Positions 25,464 to 33,982 of a DNA stretch of 64,000 nt are shown here, piece after piece. The position numbers and the translations under genes were made by a program. This DNA is from Geodermatophilus arenarius (GTDB lineage: Bacteria; Actinomycetota; Actinomycetes; Mycobacteriales; Geodermatophilaceae). The notes below the pieces were generated by a model. That model ran no database searches. It was not told the DNA's origin and was given only the letters and a program-made list of their open reading frames with translations. Positions within the stretch are counted from its first letter, which is position 1. Each line of letters starts with the position of its first letter. Location: NCBI RefSeq assembly GCF_042654585.1, contig NZ_JBHSGR010000002.1, positions 186,001-250,000 on the forward strand, in the 5' to 3' direction.

Positions 25464-26101
25464 CCGCGCCGGGGAGGGTGCGGCCGGTCGCCGGCCGCCG
25501 CGCCGTCGTCATCGGGCTGCCGCTGATCGCCGACGCGGTGGTCGCCGAGCTGGCCGCGGCGGGAGCGGTGGTCGAGCAGGTGGCCTCCGCGCGGGAGGTG
25601 CTCGCGGCCGCCGACGGCGTGCGCGAGCGGCTGGGCGGCGTCGACCTGGTGGTGGCCGTGCTGGGCGGCGTCGGCGGGGGCCCGTTCGGGCTGTCACCGG
25701 CCGAGCGGTGGGCGGAGGTCATCGAGCAGGGCGCCGGCGACGCGGTGCTGGCGGCGCGCGCGTTCCTCGACGACCTGCTGACCGCGGCGGCCAACGACTC
25801 CGCCGCCGACCTGGTGCTGGTCGGGTCGGCGGCGGCGTCGGAGCTGGTGCCGGCGTTCGCCGTGCACGCCGCCACGGCCGCCGGCGCCGCCCAGCTCGCC
25901 CGCACGCTGCGGCTGGAGCTCGGCGGCACCCTGGTGCGGGTGCGGCACGTCGCCGTCGGCTGGGTGTCCCCCGCCGCCGCGGCCGACGGCGGGACCGCGC
26001 TGCTCCCCGAGGACGTCGCGCAGACCGTGCTGTTCACCCTCACCCTGCCGCCGACGACGAACGTCGCCGAGGTGTCGCTGCTGACGACCCGCAGCGGCTG
26101 A
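25460..26101 (+). CDS. Degenerate SDR-like protein
   Basis: A 213-residue Rossmann-like protein, related in plan to the SDR two genes upstream: RAVVIGLPLIADAVVAELAAAGA in place of the glycine-rich TGxxxGIG, DLVVAVLGGVGGGPFG, then FAVHAATAAGAAQLARTLRLEL where YxxxK would stand, and the same ending (EDVAQTVLFTLTLPPTTNVAEVSLLTTR) as its paralogue. Both cofactor and catalytic motifs are lost. It is translationally coupled to NhaA (GTGA). Probably a structural or regulatory paralogue, perhaps pairing with the first SDR. Confidence 0.65.
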   Translation: MTAPGRVRPVAGRRAVVIGLPLIADAVVAELAAAGAVVEQVASAREVLAAADGVRERLGGVDLVVAVLGGVGGGPFGLSPAERWAEVIEQGAGDAVLAARAFLDDLLTAAANDSAADLVLVGSAAASELVPAFAVHAATAAGAAQLARTLRLELGGTLVRVRHVAVGWVSPAAAADGGTALLPEDVAQTVLFTLTLPPTTNVAEVSLLTTRSG

Positions 26102-26160
26102 GCGATGAGTGCGGGGGCCGGCGGCGGTCTCCCCTGCACCCCACGGCGAGGAGGCGGACG

Positions 26161-26355
26161 GTGGACGAGCGGTTCAGGGCGACCCTGCGGAGGGGCCCGG
26201 CACCCGGCGGGTGGACCTGCCTGGTGTGGCCAGAGTCGGTGCGGGTGTTCGGCACGCGCGAGCTGCCGGTGGCCGCGGCGATCCGGCGGGCCATCGGGAA
26301 GCAGGCCGGCGACGAGGTCGAGGTGCACCTGCTCGAGCGGATCGGGACCCGGTGA
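26161..26355 (+). CDS. Short DUF1905-like protein (internally shortened)
   Basis: A 64-residue protein from GTG 26161, with GGAGG about 8 nt upstream. It begins like a DUF1905 domain (RFRATLRRGPAPGGWTCLVWPESVRVFGTR) but jumps directly to the C-terminal helix-strand (LPVAAAIRRAIGKQAGDEVEVHLLER). Compared with the 92-residue protein at 20494-20772, about 28 central residues, including the hairpin before the helix, are missing. It may be a minimal domain or a decayed copy. It overlaps the next gene (GTGA), so it is still translated as part of a unit. Confidence 0.6.
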   Translation: MDERFRATLRRGPAPGGWTCLVWPESVRVFGTRELPVAAAIRRAIGKQAGDEVEVHLLERIGTR

Positions 26356-26744
26356 GCGCGGTGTCGCCGGGGCGGGTCGCGGTCGCGTCCGCGGCCGCGT
26401 TCGTGGCGAGCTCGGCCTGGTACACGGCCTTCGGCGAGCGGCTGGCCCGCCTCGACGAGGCCTACGCGCAGCCCGGCCCGTCCCCGGCGGCGGTCGCGCC
26501 GGTGGAGCTGGCGCGCAGCGGGGTGGTGGCGGCCGCGGTGTCGGTGCTCGCCGACCGGCTGCCGGCCCGCGGCCCGCGCTCGGCGCTCACGCTCGGCGCC
26601 GGGCTGTGGGCGGCGTTCCCGCTGGTCCTGCTCACCGGCTCGGTCGTCCACGAGAAGGTGCCCTGGCAGCAGGCCGCGATCCACGCCGGCGACTGGCTGG
26701 TCAAGCTGCTGCTGGTCTCCGCCGTCGTCGGCCGCGACGGCTGA
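26352..26744 (+). CDS. DUF1761-like small membrane protein
   Basis: A 130-residue membrane protein with about four hydrophobic helices: VAVASAAAFVASSAWYTAFGERL, VELARSGVVAAAVSVLADRL, ALTLGAGLWAAFPLVLLTGSVVHEKVPWQQAAIHAGDWLVKLLLVSAVVG. The pattern SSAWYxxFG in helix one and the PW-x-x-A-A-I-HAGDWLVK loop fits DUF1761. GTG 26352 overlaps the stop of the short DUF1905-like gene. Function unknown. Confidence 0.7.
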   Translation: MSAVSPGRVAVASAAAFVASSAWYTAFGERLARLDEAYAQPGPSPAAVAPVELARSGVVAAAVSVLADRLPARGPRSALTLGAGLWAAFPLVLLTGSVVHEKVPWQQAAIHAGDWLVKLLLVSAVVGRDG

Positions 26745-26805
26745 GCGGGTGCGCCCGGGCCGCGTTCCGGCGCCCGGGGTGCGGCGCCGGCGCACCCGCC
26801 CGCGG

Positions 26806-27771
26806 TCAGCCGGCGGCGGCCCCCGCCCGTGAGCGGTCCCGCCACTCCCGCGGGCTGACGCCGTACCCCGCCCGGAACCGGCGGGCGAAGTAGGAGGCGT
26901 CGGTGAAGCCCCAGCGCCGGGCGACCGCGGCGATCGAGCGGTCGCCCGGCCGGGCCAGCTCGGCCCGGGCGCCCTCCAGCCGCTGCGCGATGACCTCCTG
27001 CTCGAGGCTGAACCCGGCCGCGGCGCAGATCCGGTACAGCTGCCGCACCGACACCGCGTGCGCCCGCGCGATGCGCTCGGCGTCCAGGTCCGGCTCGGTC
27101 AGGTGCCGGCGCACGTAGCCGCGCACCCGGGCCGGCAGTGTCTCGCCGAGCACGTCGTCGGCACCGCGGGCGCCGTCGGCGGCCGAGGCCAGCAGCGCGC
27201 GGGCCAGGTCGACCGTCGCCGACGCCAGCGAGTGCACCAGCGGCTCCGCGGCCAGCAGCGCGACGTCGCGGGTCAGCCGGGTGACGTGCGCGCGCACCAG
27301 GCCGTGGAGAGGGCTGCGCGCGGCGACCGGCAGGGCCCGCCGGACGGTGTCGATCGGCAGGCCGAGGGAGGCGGCCGGGATGCGCAGCGCCCGGCACACG
27401 CCCCGCCCGGACCAGGCGTACTCGTAGGGCGACGACACCTCGCTGAACGACAGCTCGCCGGCGGCCACCAGCCGGCGGGAGCCGAACTGCTCCTGCCGGG
27501 CGGTGCCGGCCTCCTGCACGGCGAGGGAGAGCACCGGCTCCGAGTCGGCGCGCGCGTGGCGGGCGGTGCGCAGCAGGGTCACCTCGCCGGTCAGGTCCAG
27601 CCGCAGCACCGAGACACCCGCCAGGTCCCAGCCGTCGAGGCGGGCACGGGCGGGCGCCGAGGGGTCGGGGAAGCGGATCCGCGAGGACATCGTCGCCTCG
27701 AGCAGGTCGGCCACCCGGGCGGGACGGCGGTCGGCGGCGGCGAGGGCGTCGGTGTCGACGAGGGTGGCCAC
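26806..27771 (-). CDS. AraC-family transcriptional regulator
   Basis: A 321-residue regulator with an N-terminal AraC-binding-like (PF14525-type) sensor domain and a C-terminal double HTH: DLDAERIARAHAVSVRQLYRICAAAGFSLEQEVIAQRLEGARAEL and SIAAVARRWGFTDASYFARRFRAGYGVSPREWR, the latter the AraC signature. GTG 27771 was chosen because GGAGG lies 5 nt upstream; the region further upstream is Pro/Arg-rich and not family-like. It is divergent from the alpha/beta-hydrolase gene across 225 nt, the likely target. Confidence 0.87.
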   Translation of the reverse strand: MATLVDTDALAAADRRPARVADLLEATMSSRIRFPDPSAPARARLDGWDLAGVSVLRLDLTGEVTLLRTARHARADSEPVLSLAVQEAGTARQEQFGSRRLVAAGELSFSEVSSPYEYAWSGRGVCRALRIPAASLGLPIDTVRRALPVAARSPLHGLVRAHVTRLTRDVALLAAEPLVHSLASATVDLARALLASAADGARGADDVLGETLPARVRGYVRRHLTEPDLDAERIARAHAVSVRQLYRICAAAGFSLEQEVIAQRLEGARAELARPGDRSIAAVARRWGFTDASYFARRFRAGYGVSPREWRDRSRAGAAAG

Positions 27772-27996
27772 GGGGCCTCCAGGGTCGGCAGCGGGTCGGC
27801 GGGCAGGTCGGCGTCGTCGCCTGGGCCGATCCTGGCCGGGAGCGGGAGGCGGCGGAAGGCCGTCGCCCCGGCGGGCTCGGCAGCCTGGGTCCGGCACCGG
27901 TCACGCAGGGCACAGCCGCCGTCGCGGGTGCGCCCCTAGCGTCCGCGGCGTCCGCGGCCCGGTCGGGTGGCCGCACCCCGCTCCCGGAGGACCACC

Positions 27997-28836
27997 GTGA
28001 CCGCTGCCGCCCCCGTCCCCGTCGTCTTCGTGCACGGCCTCTGGCTGCACGCGAGCAGCTGGGCGCCGTGGCTGGAGCTGTTCGCCGCCCGCGGCTACGA
28101 CCCAGTCGCGCCGGGCTGGCCGGGCGAGCCGGCCACCGCCGAGGAGGCGCGGGCGCACCCTGGGGCGGTCGCCGGCGTGGGCATCGGCGACGTCACGCAG
28201 CACCACGCCGACGTCATCGCGGGGCTGCCCGCGGCACCGGTGGTGGTGGGCCACTCGTTCGGCGGGCTGGTCGCGCAGAAGCTGCACGGGATGGGCCTGA
28301 CCCGCGCCTGCGTGGCGCTCTCGCCCGCGCAGTTCCGCGGCAACCTGGTGCTGCCGCCGGCGCAGCTGCGCACGGCCTGGCCGGTGCTCTCGCGCCCCGG
28401 TCTGCGGACGGGCACCTGGGCGCACACGCGGGACAGCTGGGCGCGCGCCTTCGCCAGCGCGGTGCCGCGCGAGGAGGCCGACCGTCTCTGGGACGCGTAC
28501 GCGATCCCCTCCCCCGCGCGGCCGCTGTTCCAGGCGGGGTCCGCCGCGTTCACGCCGCGCAGCGAGGCCGCCGTCGAGACCCGGCGGGAGCGCGGGCCGG
28601 TGCTGCTCGTGGCCGCCGGGCTGGACCGCACCGTGCCGGCCGCCGGCGTCCGCGCCGCGTACCGCATCCAGCGGCGGCACGGCACCGGCGTCACCGAGCT
28701 GCTCACCTTCCCCGACCGCGGCCACTCCCTCGCCGCCGACTCCGGCTGGGCGGAGGTGGCCGGCGCCGCCCTGGACTTCCTCGCCCGCCACGGCGTCGGC
28801 GCGCCGTCCCCCGAGCCGGTGGAGGGCGTCCGCTGA
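27997..28836 (+). CDS. Alpha/beta-hydrolase
   Basis: A 279-residue alpha/beta-hydrolase fold enzyme. The oxyanion segment VVFVHGLWLHASSW, the nucleophile elbow VVVGHSFGGLVAQ with the catalytic Ser, LLVAAGLDRTVPAAG with the acid, and DRGHSLAADSGW with the His are all present. GTG 27997 follows CGGAGG. The final residues SPEPVEGVR add a small tail. Divergent from the AraC regulator, which probably controls it. Substrate (ester, lactone or haloalkane-type) not evident. Confidence 0.85.
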   Translation: MTAAAPVPVVFVHGLWLHASSWAPWLELFAARGYDPVAPGWPGEPATAEEARAHPGAVAGVGIGDVTQHHADVIAGLPAAPVVVGHSFGGLVAQKLHGMGLTRACVALSPAQFRGNLVLPPAQLRTAWPVLSRPGLRTGTWAHTRDSWARAFASAVPREEADRLWDAYAIPSPARPLFQAGSAAFTPRSEAAVETRRERGPVLLVAAGLDRTVPAAGVRAAYRIQRRHGTGVTELLTFPDRGHSLAADSGWAEVAGAALDFLARHGVGAPSPEPVEGVR

Positions 28837-28961
28837 GGTCCGGACCGGCCTCCGCGACCTCCCGTGATCGGCACGGGTGGGGCCGCGACCAGCGGGGTAG
28901 GGCCGCCCGGACGGCAGCGCCGGGCCACCCCGGCCCGGCCCCGAGAAGTGGGGAGGCGACC

Positions 28962-30275
28962 ATGGCACTGCCCGAACGGGACTCAGTTGTCGACTGGGTC
29001 GGCAGGACGGTGGTCGACCGGCACGGCGCGGAGATCGGCACGGTGACGCACCTGCTCGCCGACGAGGGAACCGGCCGGCCGGAGTGGCTGTACGCGGACA
29101 TGGCCGGCACGACCGTCGTCGTCCCGCTGTTCGACGCCACCGGCGAGGGCGACCGGGTGCAGGTGGTGGTCGACCGCGGGCTGGTCGACGGCGCCCCGCG
29201 CTTCGGCGACAGCCGCGAGCTGACCACCGAGCAGGAGTCCGCGCTGTACCGGCACTACGGCATCGAGGCGAGCACCGAGACCTCCGAGACCCTGCTGCCG
29301 GCGCCCGACGCGGAGCCGCCGGCGACCACTGCCGTGGCGGTGTCCGGCGAGGAGGTGGCGCCCCTGCCCACCCCGGACGCCGACGAGGAGCTCCCGCCCC
29401 CGCCACCGGTGGCCCAGCCCGGCGACGAGGACTTCGGCCGCGCCGACGAGCCCCAGGGCCGGTCGCTGGCCGCCCGCGCCGGCGGGGCCGCGGGCGGGCT
29501 GGCCGCGCTGCGGGCGCTCGGCGGGCTGCTGTTCGCGGTGCTGCGGCGGCGCCGGCAGCCGGCCGCCACGGTGTCCCGCCGCGCCCGCCGCGGGGGCAAG
29601 GCCGCCCGGCGGACCGGGCGGAAGGCCGCCCGGCAGGCCCGGGCGGTGCCGGCGGTCGGACGGGCGCGGGTGGAGCACCTCGTGGCCGCGGCCGTCCCGG
29701 TGGTCACCGACGCCGCCTCGTCGGTGCGGGAGGCCGCCCGCGGCGGCGCGTCCGCGGCCGGGCCCGTCCTGGCCAACGCCGCGCACCTCGTCAGCGAGGC
29801 CGCCCGCGGTGTCGGCGAGGCCGCCCGCGGCGGCGCGTCCGCGGCCGGGCCCGTCCTGGCGACCGCCGCCCAGCGCGTCGGCGAAGTGACCCGGACCGGC
29901 GCCGCGGCGGCCGCTCCCCTGCTGGCCACCACGGGCCAGGCGCTGCAGACCGGCGCCAGCGTCGGTGCGGAGGCCGCGAAGCAGGCCCTCGACGCCCTCC
30001 CGGAGCTCACGTCCACGGTGGTCTCCCGGGCCACCGAGGCCGGCGCCGAGATCGGGCAGGCCGCCCTCCGCGCGGCCGCCAGGGTCGGTGGCGCGGTCGA
30101 GGCGGTGCCCGAGGAGGTCGCCGAGGTCGGCCACCGCATCCGGAAGCGGGGTCGGCGCGTCGCCCGCCTCACCTCGCTCGGGGCCGGCCTGGGCACCGGC
30201 TACGTCGTCGGCGCCCGCTACGGCGACTACGGGCAGATCCAGCAGGCCGCCGCGCGCGTCACCGGCCGGGGCTGA
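28962..30275 (+). CDS. PRC-barrel protein with Ala-rich helical repeats
   Basis: A 437-residue protein. Residues 5-100 form a PRC barrel (VDWVGRTVVDRHGAEIGTVTHLLADEGTGRPEWLYADM, then YRHYGIE). An acidic Pro-rich linker, a hydrophobic stretch near residues 170-190 (AAGGLAALRALGGLLFAVLRRRR), a basic region rich in RRGGKAARR, and long amphipathic Ala-rich helices with a 29-residue repeat follow. The C-terminus LGAGLGTGYVVGARYGDYGQIQQAA resembles the GFVLGARAG segment of the protein at 43118. GGGGAGG precedes ATG 28962. Probably a stress or cell-envelope protein; function unknown. Confidence 0.75.
   Translation: MALPERDSVVDWVGRTVVDRHGAEIGTVTHLLADEGTGRPEWLYADMAGTTVVVPLFDATGEGDRVQVVVDRGLVDGAPRFGDSRELTTEQESALYRHYGIEASTETSETLLPAPDAEPPATTAVAVSGEEVAPLPTPDADEELPPPPPVAQPGDEDFGRADEPQGRSLAARAGGAAGGLAALRALGGLLFAVLRRRRQPAATVSRRARRGGKAARRTGRKAARQARAVPAVGRARVEHLVAAAVPVVTDAASSVREAARGGASAAGPVLANAAHLVSEAARGVGEAARGGASAAGPVLATAAQRVGEVTRTGAAAAAPLLATTGQALQTGASVGAEAAKQALDALPELTSTVVSRATEAGAEIGQAALRAAARVGGAVEAVPEEVAEVGHRIRKRGRRVARLTSLGAGLGTGYVVGARYGDYGQIQQAAARVTGRG
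29730..29903 (+). repeat. In-frame 87-nt tandem repeat in the PRC-barrel gene
   Basis: Two adjacent units start at 29730 and 29817. Their first 44 nt are identical (both encode EAARGGASAAGPVLA); the rest has diverged. The period of 29 codons preserves frame and amphipathic helix phase, indicating a recent internal duplication. Confidence 0.75.
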
Positions 30276-30285
30276 CCCGTCGTCC

Positions 30286-30329
30286 CGGTGCCCCCGGGTG
30301 CAGGCTCCGTCCTGCACCCGGGGGCACCG
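30286..30329 (+). terminator. Terminator after the PRC-barrel gene
   Basis: A perfect 19-bp GC-rich stem, 30286-30304 paired with 30311-30329, with loop CTCCGT. It starts 11 nt after the PRC-barrel stop codon and separates this gene from the dha operon. Confidence 0.88.
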
Positions 30330-30335
30330 CCTCGT

Positions 30336-30351
30336 TGTGCCGCGGATCACA
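30336..30351. promoter_or_regulatory. CRP/GlxR-like operator upstream of dhaKLM
   Basis: TGTGCCGCGGATCACA matches the CRP consensus TGTGA-N6-TCACA at nine of ten positions. It ends 55 nt before the dhaK start. A possible -10 box TAGCCT lies at 30359-30364, which would put the operator over the -35 region. This suggests cAMP-dependent control of dihydroxyacetone use, by inference. Confidence 0.5.
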
Positions 30352-30406
30352 TGAGCCCTAGCCTCCGGGACGGTCCCTGCTCGACTCCCCCGAGGTCAGG
30401 TGCACG

Positions 30407-31405
<999 letters not shown>

Positions 31406-31407
31406 GC

Positions 31408-32040
31408 ATGGCGGTGGGCACGGAGGACCTCACCGCCTGGCTGCGCCGGTTCGCGGAGTCCGTGCACGAGCAGCGGGACCGGCTGACCGCGCTCGACGCG
31501 GCCATCGGCGACGCCGACCACGGCGCCAACATGGACCGCGGCATGACCGCCGTCGTCGCCACGCTGGACGAGTCGCCGCCGGCCGACGCCGCGGCGCTGC
31601 TCAAGAAGACCGGCGCCACCCTGGTGAGCAAGGTCGGCGGGGCCAGCGGCCCGCTGTACGGCACGCTGTTCCTGCGGATGGCCGGCGCGGCCGGCGACGG
31701 CGACCTCGACGACGCCGCGTTCGCGCGGGCGCTGCGCGCGGGCCTGGACGGCGTGGTCGCCCGGGGCAGGGCCGAGCCCGGCGACAAGACGATGGTCGAC
31801 GCGCTCGGCCCGGCCTGCGACGCCCTCGACGCCGCGGTGGAGGCGGGCAAGCCGCTGGCCGACGCGCTCGCCGCGGCGGCGGACGCGGCGGCGCAGGGCC
31901 GGGACGCGACCGTGCCGATGGTCGCCCGCAAGGGCCGGGCCAGCTACCTCGGCGAGCGCAGCGCCGGGCACCAGGACCCGGGGGCGACGTCGACGGCGCT
32001 GCTGGTCGAGGCCGCCGCGGCGACCCTGGGACGCTCGTGA
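31408..32040 (+). CDS. dhaL: Dihydroxyacetone kinase subunit L (ADP-binding)
   Basis: A 210-residue all-alpha barrel subunit that holds ADP/ATP permanently and transfers phosphate to dihydroxyacetone. IGDADHGANMDRG carries the Mg-binding aspartates, and VSKVGGASGPLYGTLFLRM, GDKTMVDALGPA and GRASYLGERSAGHQDPGATS are the remaining signature blocks. ATG 31408 follows the dhaK stop closely; its end overlaps dhaM by 4 nt (GTGA). Confidence 0.95.
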   Translation: MAVGTEDLTAWLRRFAESVHEQRDRLTALDAAIGDADHGANMDRGMTAVVATLDESPPADAAALLKKTGATLVSKVGGASGPLYGTLFLRMAGAAGDGDLDDAAFARALRAGLDGVVARGRAEPGDKTMVDALGPACDALDAAVEAGKPLADALAAAADAAAQGRDATVPMVARKGRASYLGERSAGHQDPGATSTALLVEAAAATLGRS

Positions 32041-32444
32041 GCGTCGGCCTCGTCGTCGTCTCGCACAGCCGGGCGCTGGCCGACGCCGCCGTCGAGCTCG
32101 CGCGGCAGATGCTGCCCGGGCGGGAGCTGGCGATCGCGGTCGCCGCGGGCACCGAGGACGGCGGGCTCGGCACCGACGCCGCCGCGGTGGCCGACGCGGT
32201 CGGGCAGGCCGACTCCGGTGACGGCGTCGTCGTGCTCATGGACCTCGGCAGCGCGGTGCTCTCGGCCGAGACCGCGCTGGAGTTCCTCGACGACGACGTC
32301 CGGTCGCGGGTGACCCTCTCCCCCGCGCCGCTGGTGGAGGGGCTGGTCGGCGCGGTCGTGCTGGCGTCGACCGGTGCCTCCCGCGAGCAGGTCGCCGCCG
32401 AGGCCGAGCGGGGGCTGGCGCCCAAGCAGGCGCACCTGGCGTGA
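32037..32444 (+). CDS. dhaM: Dihydroxyacetone kinase phosphotransfer subunit M (EIIA domain only)
   Basis: A 135-residue PTS EIIA-mannose-like domain. GLVVVSHSRALADAA contains the His (residue 10) that carries phosphate to DhaL-ADP, and VVVLMDLGSAVLSAETALEFL is the family motif. E. coli DhaM has additional HPr and truncated EI domains; both are missing here, so phosphate must come from separately encoded HPr and EI. The GTG start overlaps the dhaL stop. Confidence 0.93.
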   Translation: MSVGLVVVSHSRALADAAVELARQMLPGRELAIAVAAGTEDGGLGTDAAAVADAVGQADSGDGVVVLMDLGSAVLSAETALEFLDDDVRSRVTLSPAPLVEGLVGAVVLASTGASREQVAAEAERGLAPKQAHLA

Positions 32445-32505
32445 CGGCTGGGACGCACGGGACGGCGGCCTTCCCACGGGGACGCCGCCGGCCGATGAGC
32501 CGGGC

Positions 32506-32841
32506 ATGCGCGCCAGCCACGTCGCCACCGCACTCGCCGCCTTCACCGCCGGCCTGACCGCCGCGTCCGCGCTGCACCGCCGCGCCGGCCGCCCGGTCCC
32601 GGCTCCCCTCGTCCACACCGGGGTCGACACCGCCGTCGAGCCGGCCGCGCCGGCCCGGACGCGGGACGCCGTCGTCCTCCCCTTCCCCCGCCCGGCGCTG
32701 CCCGCCGAGCAGGTCGTCGAGCAGCCCGCCGCCCGGCCGGCCCGCTGCGGCGACACCGGCGGCGTCACGAGGGCCGGCGCACCCTGCGCCGCCCGCGCCA
32801 CCAGCGGCGGCCGCTGCCACCACCACCCGCTGGCCGCCTGA
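32506..32841 (+). CDS. Small protein with N-terminal hydrophobic segment and Cys/His C-terminus
   Basis: A 111-residue protein from ATG 32506. Residues 3-22 (ASHVATALAAFTAGLTAASA) are a weak signal or membrane segment; the middle is Pro/Ala-rich. The C-terminus has the spacing RC-GDT-x-T-RAGAPC-x-A-x-GGRCHHH, like the small zinc-binding CxTxxGxxC...CxxH motif often appended to bacterial proteins. No strong ribosome-binding site is visible. Function unknown; coding status is supported by the organised C-terminal motif. Confidence 0.5.
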   Translation: MRASHVATALAAFTAGLTAASALHRRAGRPVPAPLVHTGVDTAVEPAAPARTRDAVVLPFPRPALPAEQVVEQPAARPARCGDTGGVTRAGAPCAARATSGGRCHHHPLAA

Positions 32842-32872
32842 TCCCGTCGGTCCCCCGCGGTAGACAGCGGGG

Positions 32873-33982
32873 GTGGGCGCGCGCCGGGGAGCCGAGGTGC
32901 TCGACCGGCGCGCGCTCGGCCGCGCCACGCTCGCCCGGCAGCTGCTGCTCCGGCGGGACGGGCGCGGCGTCCTCGACGCGGTCGGCCACCTGGTCGGCCT
33001 GCAGGCGCAGGAGCCGCAGGAGCCCTTCGTCGGGCTGTGGTCGCGGCTGACGGCGTTCCGGCCGGCCGGGCTCGACGACCTGCTGGAGTCGCGCCGCGTC
33101 GTCCGCACGCTGCTCATGCGCCGGACGCTGCACCTGGTCACCGCCGGGGACTGCCTGCGCCTGCGGCCGGTGCACCGGTCGATGCTCGTCGCCCGGGCGC
33201 GCGGCACCCTCGGGCGCCGGCTGCCCGGCGTGGAGTTCGGCGAGCTCGCCGCGGCCGGGGAACCGCGGTTCGCCGAGGCGCCGCGGCTGCTGTCCGAGGT
33301 CGGCCGGCTGGTCGGCGACCGCTGGCCGGACGCCGCGGCCCGCGACCTCGGCGACGCGCTGTCCAGCCTGGTGCCGCTGGTGCAGGTCCCGCCGCGCGGA
33401 CTGTGGCGGCAGCGCGCCCCCGCCCGGAACACCACGGTGCGCGCCTGGCTGGGGCGCGACGTCGAGGACGGGCCGCCCGACGACGTCCTCGACGACCTGG
33501 TGCTGCGCTACCTGCGCGCGTACGGGCCGGCGGCGACCGCGGACCTGCGGTCCTGGAGCGGACTGGGCGGCCTCCCGGCGGTGGTCGCCCGGCTGCGGCC
33601 GCGACTGCGGACCTCCCGCGACGAGCGCGGCCGCGAGCTGCTCGACGTCCCCGACGGCCTCCTCCCCGACCGCGACGAGCCCGCGCCGGTGCGCTTCCTG
33701 CCCGCGTTCGACAACGCGGTCCTCGGCTACGACGACCGGTCCCGCCTGATCGCCGACGAGCACCGCGGCCTGAGCGTGACCGGAGCCCGCTTCGTCCTGG
33801 TCGACGGCACCGTGGCCGCCACCTGGACGACCCGCGACCGGGACGACGGCGGCGTGGCGGTGACCGTGCAGCCGCTGCGGCGGCTCACGCCGGCCGAGCG
33901 GGACGACGTCGAGGCCGAGGGCACCGCCCTCGCCGCCTTCCTCGGCGACGGCGTACCGGGACCGGCCGAGGTGACCCGGTGA
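32873..33982 (+). CDS. AlkZ/YcaQ-like winged-helix DNA glycosylase
   Basis: A 369-residue protein of the HTH_42/AlkZ family: DNA glycosylases that remove alkylated bases or unhook interstrand crosslinks. Near the N-terminus is VGHLVGLQAQEPQEPFVGLWSRL; Gln44 and Gln46 form the QxQ motif corresponding to the catalytic pair of Streptomyces AlkZ. The winged-helix modules include RTLLMRRTLHLVTAGD and LRAYGPAATADLRSWSGLG, and the C-terminal barrel contains FLPAFDNAVLGYDDRSRL. GTG 32873. AlkZ homologues often accompany genotoxin clusters, but this one stands alone. Confidence 0.8.
   Translation: MGARRGAEVLDRRALGRATLARQLLLRRDGRGVLDAVGHLVGLQAQEPQEPFVGLWSRLTAFRPAGLDDLLESRRVVRTLLMRRTLHLVTAGDCLRLRPVHRSMLVARARGTLGRRLPGVEFGELAAAGEPRFAEAPRLLSEVGRLVGDRWPDAAARDLGDALSSLVPLVQVPPRGLWRQRAPARNTTVRAWLGRDVEDGPPDDVLDDLVLRYLRAYGPAATADLRSWSGLGGLPAVVARLRPRLRTSRDERGRELLDVPDGLLPDRDEPAPVRFLPAFDNAVLGYDDRSRLIADEHRGLSVTGARFVLVDGTVAATWTTRDRDDGGVAVTVQPLRRLTPAERDDVEAEGTALAAFLGDGVPGPAEVTR

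Noticed and set aside
28800..28836. PEPVEG-like end of the alpha/beta-hydrolase as a mobile palindromic repeat
   Set aside because: Only one short match to that repeat type is present, with no second copy in the window and no clear inverted arms.
32445..32505. Hairpin after dhaM as terminator
   Set aside because: The best stem has only about 7-8 bp with a long loop; too weak to call.
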